This document shows positions 5,833 through 10,909 of a stretch of DNA of 10,909 nucleotides, one piece after another. How positions within the stretch are numbered: the stretch's first letter is position 1; each line of letters opens with the position of its first letter. The notes under the pieces were generated by a model that had not been told where the DNA came from, did not search any database, and saw only the letters and a list, made by a program, of their open reading frames with translations. The stretch comes from Vulcanimicrobiota bacterium. Its GTDB lineage: Bacteria > Vulcanimicrobiota > Vulcanimicrobiia > Vulcanimicrobiales > Vulcanimicrobiaceae. The DNA lies in assembly GCA_019233165.1 (NCBI GenBank), contig JAFAMS010000195.1, forward strand, positions 1-10,909. Reading direction: 5' to 3'. The position numbers were made by a program, and so were the translations under genes.

Positions 5833-7860
5833 TTACGTCGCGACGAGCGGCCGCAGCCGATCGAGATCGGCGCGAACCATGATCTCGACGAGCTCCTCGA
5901 AACCCATCTCCGGTTCCCATCCGAGGATGCGTTTCGCCTTACCCGGATCGCCGACCAACACGTCGACTTCCGCCGGCCGGTAGAACGCGGGGTCGCTCAC
6001 GACGTACCGTTCCCACTCGAGATCGACGCATTCGAATGCCGCCCGAACGAAATCTCGCACCGAGTGCGTCCGTCCCGTTGCGATCACGAAGTCCTCCGGA
6101 CTCGGGTGCTGGAGCATCATCCACATCGCGCGCACGTAGTCGAGCGCATAGCCCCAGTCGCGCTTTGCGTCGAGATTGCCGAGACGAAGCTCGCGGCTGA
6201 TCCCGAGCTTGATGCGCGCCACGCCGTCACTGATCTTACGGGTGACGAACTCCTTTCCCCGACGGGGCGAGTTGTGAATGATGCACTCGCCGATGCCGGC
6301 GTGGAACCGCTGTGAGTCCGTGCTCACATCGTAGAGCCAATCGGCGTAAGCCGGGATAGGGGTCTTGCGCTTGACCTCTGCGGGATCTCGCCGCAGGTGC
6401 GCCCCTATGCCGTTCTCTTTAGGCGATCGCAGATTGATCGAATAAAAAGGTCCTGGCCGCTCCGGCGGTCCCACATCGAGATTAAGAATACACTGTTGCT
6501 TCAACGCGACCGTTGCGAGCCACCACAAGCCCATCGCAAGCGTCGGCGAATTGGTTTTGAAATTCTTGTAACGATACTTCGACTTCGGTGCAGACTTCAA
6601 CCCGTCCGTGGCGTGATAACCCTCAAGGAAGGCGCGCCACGAACCCTCGTCGCTGTTCAAGACGACCTTAGGAATGCGCTTTCGTCCGTCGGTGGTATAG
6701 CATTCGTCGCGCAACCATTCCAAGTACCGTGGAGCATCGTTGAGCGCAAGCGCGCCCACCGTTCTGCCCGGAACGAATCCTGAGGACGTTGCCGTGTATT
6801 TCGTCGTCCCGCATGTGACGCGCTGCCAAGCATCGGAAAAAAAAGTGCGAAGCCGCGCGTCGCTGTTCGTAAACTTGCCATGAACGCCACTTTGGCCGCT
6901 GTGGCTATAGGCGCTGCCATCACCGACAAAAGCGCCTAAGAGCCATGCCTCATCGAGGGTCAGCGACGTCAGGCTCGGCGCTTCCGGCAGTTGAGCGCGC
7001 GCCACGCGGTCGCCGACACTGACTCCCCGGTTCGGGACCTGGCCGTTCTCCGTAAAGATGACGTGGTCGCCGGTCGTCGTGACCGTCCCGCAGCGCGCCT
7101 CGAGCCGTGCAACCTCTTTGTCCTCGAAGTTGCGGCGTACGCGATAGGCCGTGCCGCCGCGAACGCGGGTGAAATCTTCTCCGTCCCAGATCTCGAGGTC
7201 TTGTATCTCGAAACGTTGGTAGGTCGGTCCCTTCTCGCGGATGTGCAAGAGGTCGCCGATCGGCAGCACGTCGATCAGTCCGTTCCTGCGAACGATCACG
7301 GGCGTGCTGGCCGGGACCGACTCGTGGTTGAAACAGATGCCGCTCACGGCGAAAATGTCGTAGCTCTCGCGATAGTTCACGGTAATATAGTGCCCGTACA
7401 CCTTCGCCACGCCGTAGGGGCTGCGGGGATAGAACGGCGTCTTCTCGTTTTGCGGCGACTCGAGTACCTTGCCGAACATCTCGGAGCTCGAGGCCTGATA
7501 GAACTTGATGCGCGGATCGACGGCGCGAACCGCCTCGAGGACGCGCGTGACGCCGAGCGCGGTGAATTCGCCGGTCAGCACGGGCTGCGTCCACGAGGTG
7601 GGAACGAACGACTGCGCGGCGAGGTTGTAGATCTCGTCCGGCTTGACCGCAGCGACGATTGCGGTGATCGAGCTTTGGTCGAGCAAGTCGCCCGAGACGA
7701 TCTCGACGTTATCGACGATGTGCTCGATCCGCTCGTGGACGTCGGTGCTCGAGCGGCGGGTCATTCCGACGACGCGATATCCTTTTTCGAGCAAAAACTC
7801 GGCCAGGTACGATCCGTCCTGGCCGGTGATCCCCGTAATGAGCACTTTTTTTTGCGGCAT
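5833..7860 (-). CDS. gmd: GDP-mannose 4,6-dehydratase precursor containing an intein
   Basis: Converts GDP-D-mannose to GDP-4-keto-6-deoxy-D-mannose, the first step toward GDP-D-rhamnose (with rmd next door) or GDP-fucose. The 675-residue precursor is an N-extein (1-180), an intein (181-530) and a C-extein (531-675). The spliced enzyme would be 325 residues, the usual length for bacterial Gmd. The N-extein has the NADP loop GITGQDG, the AAQSFVPTSW motif, SSSEMFG with Glu127, and YGVAK (Tyr149, Lys153). The C-extein starts SPRRGKEFVTRKI and includes LGNLDAKRDWGYALDYV and FYRPAEVDVLVGDPGKAK. Joined, the exteins restore the conserved FNHESPRRG. The ATG at 7858-7860 lies one base after the PilZ TAA and gives MPQKKVLITGITGQDG. 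The upstream in-frame extension to 7932 has no family resemblance. Both exteins appear intact, so the enzyme should be active only after splicing. Confidence 0.96.
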   Translation of the reverse strand: MPQKKVLITGITGQDGSYLAEFLLEKGYRVVGMTRRSSTDVHERIEHIVDNVEIVSGDLLDQSSITAIVAAVKPDEIYNLAAQSFVPTSWTQPVLTGEFTALGVTRVLEAVRAVDPRIKFYQASSSEMFGKVLESPQNEKTPFYPRSPYGVAKVYGHYITVNYRESYDIFAVSGICFNHESVPASTPVIVRRNGLIDVLPIGDLLHIREKGPTYQRFEIQDLEIWDGEDFTRVRGGTAYRVRRNFEDKEVARLEARCGTVTTTGDHVIFTENGQVPNRGVSVGDRVARAQLPEAPSLTSLTLDEAWLLGAFVGDGSAYSHSGQSGVHGKFTNSDARLRTFFSDAWQRVTCGTTKYTATSSGFVPGRTVGALALNDAPRYLEWLRDECYTTDGRKRIPKVVLNSDEGSWRAFLEGYHATDGLKSAPKSKYRYKNFKTNSPTLAMGLWWLATVALKQQCILNLDVGPPERPGPFYSINLRSPKENGIGAHLRRDPAEVKRKTPIPAYADWLYDVSTDSQRFHAGIGECIIHNSPRRGKEFVTRKISDGVARIKLGISRELRLGNLDAKRDWGYALDYVRAMWMMLQHPSPEDFVIATGRTHSVRDFVRAAFECVDLEWERYVVSDPAFYRPAEVDVLVGDPGKAKRILGWEPEMGFEELVEIMVRADLDRLRPLVAT
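6451..7023 (-). other. LAGLIDADG endonuclease domain of the gmd intein
   Basis: Approximate span, intein residues 100-290. The first LAGLIDADG motif is WLLGAFVGDGS (126-136) with acidic Asp134. The second is AFLEGYHATDG (230-240) with Asp239. Between them is KRIPKVVLNS, a segment usual just before the second motif, and after it KNFKTNSPTLAMGL, which resembles the usual strand-helix following it. Both metal-binding Asp residues are kept, so cleavage activity is plausible. The target would be the uninterrupted gmd sequence coding for FNHESPRRG. Domain borders are estimated. Confidence 0.85.
6837..6844. repeat. Eight-base A/T homopolymer inside the intein endonuclease
   Basis: A8 on plus, T8 on the coding strand, covering codons for TFFS between the two LAGLIDADG motifs. 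Such a run is rare in this GC-rich window. A one-base slip here would truncate the intein and the whole Gmd precursor. Confidence 0.8.
7846..7853. repeat. Eight-base A tract at codons 3-5 of gmd
   Basis: On the coding strand the gene opens ATG CCG CAA AAA AAA GTG, so eight A residues follow the sixth base after the ATG start. A length change would frameshift gmd at once. It could be a slippage-prone on/off site, or simply an A-rich, unstructured start that helps initiation where no good Shine-Dalgarno is present. Confidence 0.8.
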
Positions 7861-7861
7861 C

Positions 7862-8533
7862 TTAATTGAGGATGAGTACGTTCTCGCCGTTTTCGTCGAA
7901 GACGAAACGCGTCTCGTACATCTCGTCTCCATCGTTGTCGACGACTTTCGACTGGATCGTCAGACGGTGCATCGGCTTCCCTTCGTGCCGGACCAAACCG
8001 GAATAGAAATACTGGACGAGCGGCGTGGCCTTCTCGTCCAGAGCCGCGAGACGATGGCGCTCGACGAGCATTTGCAGGAGCCGGTTCTGCAGCTCGAGCG
8101 GGAGCAGGCGCGAAGTGTCGTCTTCGCTCATCCGAACGGCGACGAGCTCTTCCTGCGCCTTGTTCGACTCGGCGACGGTCTTGCCCGTCGTGTAGCGGAT
8201 CACGGCGTCCCAATCGTCGGCCGGGATCCCCGAGTATCGCAGGCCGTACCGAAAGACGGTCTTGCCTTGATGCGTGACGTTGTCTTGCCAGACGGTCTTC
8301 ACGCGCATGCGGACCGTCCGCTGCTCGAGCGTCGCCCGCACGTCGAACTCCGCCTTGTCGACCGCTTCCTGCGTGAGGATGCACATCCCACCGCCGCTGA
8401 TGTCGAGCCCGATCGCGGGACGCTGCGACTTGCCGTCGAGCGTGTACGTGGCGCGATAGGGCTTGCGCTTACGAGGGAACTTGCGCCGGTTTACTTCTTT
8501 GCCGGTAAACCACGCCAAGAGCTCGGGGAGCAT
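7862..8533 (-). CDS. PilZ-domain protein, predicted c-di-GMP receptor
   Basis: Cytoplasmic protein of 223 residues predicted to bind cyclic di-GMP. The N-terminal PilZ domain (about 15-115) has both binding motifs: RRKFPR with the RxxxR pair Arg17 and Arg21, and LDISGGG with the DxSxxG pattern (Asp44, Ser46, Gly49). The C-terminal half (about 120-223) is a charged helical stretch followed by a strand-like segment ending DENGENVLILN; I do not recognise it as a named domain. The ATG at 8531-8533 gives MLPELLAWFTGKEVNRRKFPRKRK. The frame stays open to 8671, but that part overlaps the SIS gene and is Arg-rich shadow sequence. Its TAA is one base from the gmd ATG. This suggests it is co-expressed with, and may control, GDP-rhamnose use or a glycan export machine. 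No effector partner is visible. Confidence 0.92.
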   Translation of the reverse strand: MLPELLAWFTGKEVNRRKFPRKRKPYRATYTLDGKSQRPAIGLDISGGGMCILTQEAVDKAEFDVRATLEQRTVRMRVKTVWQDNVTHQGKTVFRYGLRYSGIPADDWDAVIRYTTGKTVAESNKAQEELVAVRMSEDDTSRLLPLELQNRLLQMLVERHRLAALDEKATPLVQYFYSGLVRHEGKPMHRLTIQSKVVDNDGDEMYETRFVFDENGENVLILN

Positions 8534-8574
8534 TAAGCGGCGCTTTGACGGCTCGGGGCGAGGCCCTGCGCACG
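8534..8574 (-). other. 41-base intergenic gap between the SIS and PilZ genes
   Basis: The only gap over ten bases in the window. On the minus strand it has an imperfect CTCG/CGAG inverted repeat without a U-tract and no clear Shine-Dalgarno before the PilZ ATG. No convincing -35/-10 promoter is seen, but a separate transcription start for the PilZ-gmd-rmd group could lie here or inside the SIS gene. Confidence 0.35.
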
Positions 8575-9570
8575 CTACGCAAGGAACTTCGAGAGGCCGC
8601 GTGGTGCGTCGCCGTCGACGTGCGCGGCACGGCCCGCGAAGAGCGCGAGGCTCTGGCCGGTCACGAGCCATCCCAGCGTGTTGAAAGCCTCGCCGGTCGA
8701 GGGCCCGAGCCGGGGGATCTCACCGAGCGGCGCTCCGACGACGTAGCGGAGCGCGCCCGCGCGTTCCGCCTCCAGCATCGGCCGCGCGACGATCTCACGC
8801 GAGCTCTCGTCCAAGATTCCGATCAGCGCGCACGACGAATCGAGCATCGCCGAGCTCCCGTGCCGGAACTCGCCGGCGGCGAACCCCTCGGCGTGAACGT
8901 AGCTCGCTTCTTTCATTTTGAGCGCGAGCTCGAACGCGATCGGGACGCTGTAGCCGGCGCCGACGATCGCGACCGCCCTCCGGTATGCGATGCGGAGCGC
9001 CGCCGCCGACGCTTCCTGCCACCCTTCACCGCCCAGCCATCGCTCGACGTCGTCGGCCGTCTCGCGCAACGTCGCCGCCGTTCGGTTTCGGTGTCCCGCG
9101 ATCAGCGCCGCGGCCCACAACAGGATCGCGACCGTCGCGGTTACGCTCTTCGTCGCCGGAACGGCGCGCTCGGGGCCGGCGTCGAGCGCGATCGAACGAT
9201 CGGCGCGTGCCGCGAGCGGCGAGTCGGGCGCGTTCGTGATCGCGATCGTTTTCCGCGGCGCGAGCAGATCGAGGGCGGCGAGGACGTCTCCCGAGCGCCC
9301 GCTTTGGGAGAGCGCGACGACGCACGCTTCGCGATACGCTTCGCGGTCGAAGCGGGTCTCGGTCGCCGCGAGCGCGCTCGCCCAAATCCCGCGCCTGCGC
9401 AGCGCGAGCGCGCCGAGCTGCCCGGCGAACAGGGAGCTCCCGCTTCCGACGAAGCAGACCTGGCGCGTTCCAATCGCGCGTGCGAGCTCGTCGGCCTTCG
9501 CCGAGGCCGCCAGCCGCCGCCACACCTCGGGCTGCTCGCGAATTTCCGCTTCGAAGCGCGCGCCGAGCAT
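8575..9570 (-). CDS. Double-SIS sugar-phosphate isomerase/deaminase (GlmS isomerase-like, NagB-II type)
   Basis: Protein of 331 residues with two SIS domains and no glutaminase domain, matching the C-terminal isomerase half of GlmS. SIS 1 (about 25-155) has GSGSSLFAG, ALSQSGRSGDVLAAL (86-100) and AGPERAVPATKSVT (131-144). SIS 2 (about 190-320) has VGAGYSVPIAFELALKMKEASY and HAEGFAAGEFRHG. Equivalents of the GlmS isomerase residues are present: Glu221 (MKE), His237 (FRHG) and Lys328 near the C-terminus (PRGLSK). Stand-alone proteins of this build include the NagB-II glucosamine-6-phosphate deaminases and AgaS-like enzymes. The best guess is interconversion of glucosamine-6-phosphate and fructose-6-phosphate with ammonia, in amino-sugar catabolism or cell-wall recycling. 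The ATG at 9568-9570 overlaps the PBP4-like TGA by one base. The exact substrate is not decidable here. Confidence 0.9.
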   Translation of the reverse strand: MLGARFEAEIREQPEVWRRLAASAKADELARAIGTRQVCFVGSGSSLFAGQLGALALRRRGIWASALAATETRFDREAYREACVVALSQSGRSGDVLAALDLLAPRKTIAITNAPDSPLAARADRSIALDAGPERAVPATKSVTATVAILLWAAALIAGHRNRTAATLRETADDVERWLGGEGWQEASAAALRIAYRRAVAIVGAGYSVPIAFELALKMKEASYVHAEGFAAGEFRHGSSAMLDSSCALIGILDESSREIVARPMLEAERAGALRYVVGAPLGEIPRLGPSTGEAFNTLGWLVTGQSLALFAGRAAHVDGDAPRGLSKFLA

Positions 9571-10909
9571 CAACGCGCCAGACGTGCCAGGACGCGAGCG
9601 CGCAGCGCGTACATCCCGTCGTCGTCTCCCATCCAGTCGTCGACCATCAGCGCGAAGGTGATCGCCCCGTGACCGTGCGGCCGGAGATACCCCGCGAGGC
9701 CGCGGGCGTACCGCCGCGTCCCCGTCTTGGCGAAAACTCGCATTGAGGCGGCCGTCCCGTTGAAATCGATGACGGGAAGCGCGTCGAGAACCGCGTCTCG
9801 GTTGGGGCCGTTCCAATCGTATTGCAGCAAGCGGACGAGGACGCGCGGGCTCAAACGGTCGTAGATCGAGAGCCCCGAGCCGTCGGTGACGTCGAGGCGC
9901 AGCGGATCGATCCCCAGCGAACGCAACCACTCGTTCTCGAGCGCCGCACCGTGCTCGCTCGTCCCGGGAACGCCGCTGCGTGCCACGCCGAGCGATTTGA
10001 GGAGCAGCTCGCCGACGAGGTTGTCGCTCGGAAACCAGAAGTCGTGAAGGTAGCGCGCCAGCGGCGCCGATTCGTGCGTCCACAGAATCCGCGCGCCGGC
10101 GGCGCTCCCGGTTGGCGGTGGTCGCAGAGTGTCCACGGCGACCGAAACGCCGTGTGCTGCGAGCGCGCGCGCGAAGACGTCGAGCGCGTACGCCGGCGGA
10201 TCGGGAACCGCCGCGTCGAGCTTCTCGGGTTTCGCGTTCGCCGGGATCGAGCCGACGAACAGGATCGTGGAGCCGTCGCGATCGACGTCGAGCGTGTCTT
10301 TGCTCCCCGGCGGTCCGGTCGTTGCACGATTCTCGGTCGCGAGGGAGGACGTGGGCGCGAGTGCGACCGCGGGTGGCGCGCCCGGCGACGCGGGGGTGAT
10401 GACCGCGTGCAGGACGTTGTCCTCGAGGCAAACGGCGCTCACGACCGGCGCAAAATAAAAGGGAAAGTCGTCCCACACCCAGCCGTCGGGATACGGCCGC
10501 CGGTCGAAATAACCGTCGTCTGCAGCAAGCCCCGCGACCGACGTGATACCCGCAGCCGCGACCGCGGCGGCGGCCGCGTCGAGGTCGGCAGCGCGTAGGA
10601 GCGCATCGCCGCCGCCTGAGAGGATGAGGCGATTGTCGTCCGCGAGCGCGACACGGGTCTTGAACGTGAACGACGGCCCGAGGAGCGCAAGCGCGGCCGA
10701 GCCGGTCAGCACCTTCATCGTGCTCGCCGGCATGAACGCATCGTCGGTGGCGCGCGCGTACAGAACGCGGCCCGTCGCGGTCTCGACCGCGAGGATCCCC
10801 GAGTGCGCCCCTTTGAGCGTCGGCGAACCGTCCACAATCGCATCGACGTCGTGCTGCAATGCGGCGACCTCGGCCGCGGTCCACGACGCGCCCGCCGCAA
10901 CCGGTTTTG
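9570..10909 (-). CDS. D-alanyl-D-alanine carboxypeptidase/endopeptidase, PBP4 (DacB) family, 5' end cut
   Basis: Periplasmic serine peptidase of the S13 family that trims or cleaves peptidoglycan peptides. The frame is open to the right edge, so the true start and signal peptide lie outside the window. A TTG at 10857-10859 could serve as a start but would leave no signal peptide. Counting from that TTG (429 residues to the stop), the three active-site motifs are PASTMK (Ser46, Lys49), PSDN (277-280) and AKTGT (377-381). VTDGSGLSIYDR (324-335) is the conserved segment before the last motif. A domain of about 200 residues between SxxK and SDN matches the inserted domains that separate PBP4 from other carboxypeptidases. 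The segment before SxxK, GILAVETATGRVLYARATDD, is typical. Its stop overlaps the SIS gene start (TGATG), suggesting coupled expression. Confidence 0.94.
   Translation of the reverse strand, partial: KPVAAGASWTAAEVAALQHDVDAIVDGSPTLKGAHSGILAVETATGRVLYARATDDAFMPASTMKVLTGSAALALLGPSFTFKTRVALADDNRLILSGGGDALLRAADLDAAAAAVAAAGITSVAGLAADDGYFDRRPYPDGWVWDDFPFYFAPVVSAVCLEDNVLHAVITPASPGAPPAVALAPTSSLATENRATTGPPGSKDTLDVDRDGSTILFVGSIPANAKPEKLDAAVPDPPAYALDVFARALAAHGVSVAVDTLRPPPTGSAAGARILWTHESAPLARYLHDFWFPSDNLVGELLLKSLGVARSGVPGTSEHGAALENEWLRSLGIDPLRLDVTDGSGLSIYDRLSPRVLVRLLQYDWNGPNRDAVLDALPVIDFNGTAASMRVFAKTGTRRYARGLAGYLRPHGHGAITFALMVDDWMGDDDGMYALRARVLARLAR

Larger units (their letters stand above)
6271..7320 (-). 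mobile_element. Intein with LAGLIDADG homing endonuclease, inserted in gmd
   Basis: A 350-residue self-splicing element translated in frame with Gmd. It starts at Ser1 (SVPASTPVIVRRNG, block A), just after the host FNHE. Block B is TTTGDHVIF with a TxxH pair (Thr83, His86). Block F is LYDVSTDSQRFHAG (Asp331 region), and block G is ECIIHN with penultimate His349 and terminal Asn350, followed by host Ser+1 of SPRRG. These residues are all that a class 1 intein needs for N-S(O) acyl shift, transesterification and Asn cyclisation. Between blocks B and F is a two-motif endonuclease. By hand count, G+C is about 54% over 6421-6720, against 77% at 5401-5460 and 72% at 7501-7560 in flanking host sequence. 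This suggests separate ancestry and relatively recent arrival. Catalytic activity is inferred, not shown. Confidence 0.95.

Noticed and set aside
6271..7320. Insertion sequence, group I/II intron or frameshift as the cause of the gmd interruption
   Set aside because: The frame is continuous through the insert, there are no terminal repeats or transposase motifs, and protein-level splice-block residues sit exactly at both ends.
7861..7932. Longer gmd start at 7932 adding 24 residues
   Set aside because: The added residues have no Gmd similarity and overlap the conserved-length end of the PilZ gene; the ATG at 7860 gives the normal N-terminus.
8534..8671. Longer PilZ protein start at 8671
   Set aside because: It would overlap the SIS gene by almost 100 bases with Arg-rich shadow sequence; the ATG at 8533 leads into the PilZ domain.
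775..9245. Repeated GCGATCGC/CGATCG words resembling the cyanobacterial HIP1 repeat
   Set aside because: Only a few full GCGATCGC copies were found by eye, within codons for Ala, Ile, Asp and Arg; this fits base composition and codon preference.
8575..10884. A single minus-strand open frame of 769 codons that looks like a large fusion protein ending in SIS domains
   Set aside because: The part above 9570 is an Arg-rich out-of-frame reading of the PBP4-like gene, whose own frame has all active-site motifs. The real SIS gene starts at the ATG of 9568-9570.
1..10909. CRISPR array, tRNA or rRNA genes
   Set aside because: No regularly spaced direct repeats, cloverleaf-like segments or rRNA-like stretches were seen; coding genes cover nearly every base.

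Overview
The window is a stretch of GC-rich bacterial DNA. By eye it is roughly two-thirds or more G+C, with many CGATCG and GCGCG words. Every gene that can be supported lies on the minus strand, so transcription runs from position 10909 down to 1. No RNA gene, CRISPR array or insertion sequence is visible. The organism cannot be named from this alone. The codon style and gene mix would fit a poorly sampled soil or subsurface lineage such as Candidatus Eremiobacterota (WPS-2), but that is only a guess.

Ten genes are packed almost end to end. In transcription order they are: (1) a D-Ala-D-Ala carboxypeptidase of the PBP4/DacB family, cut by the right edge; (2) a double-SIS sugar-phosphate isomerase or deaminase resembling the isomerase half of GlmS; (3) a PilZ-domain protein; (4) GDP-mannose 4,6-dehydratase (gmd), interrupted by an in-frame 350-residue intein; (5) GDP-4-keto-6-deoxy-D-mannose reductase (rmd); (6) an isoprenylcysteine carboxyl methyltransferase-like membrane protein; (7) a cation diffusion facilitator; (8) a thiolase with an extra segment of about 58 residues; (9) 3-hydroxybutyryl-CoA dehydrogenase; (10) an acyl-CoA dehydrogenase, cut by the left edge. 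Eight of the nine junctions have gaps of 0 to 8 bases or small overlaps. The only larger gap is 41 bases, between genes 2 and 3.

Functionally there are four modules. Genes 1 and 2 concern peptidoglycan and amino sugars. Genes 3 to 5 should turn GDP-D-mannose into GDP-D-rhamnose for a surface glycan, with a likely c-di-GMP sensor beside them. Genes 6 and 7 resemble the CzcN/CzcD pairing of metal-efflux loci. Genes 8 to 10 carry out acetoacetyl-CoA/3-hydroxybutyryl-CoA and acyl-CoA chemistry, either beta-oxidation or its reverse.

The outstanding feature is the intein in Gmd. It splits the invariant active-site motif FNHE/SPRRG, has Ser1, a TxxH block B and a C-terminal His-Asn followed by Ser+1, and carries both LAGLIDADG endonuclease motifs with their acidic residues. 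It is clearly lower in GC than its host gene. Other points to check are the missing start codon of the acyl-CoA dehydrogenase beside a perfect hairpin, the thiolase insertion, and an A8 tract at codons 3-5 of gmd.
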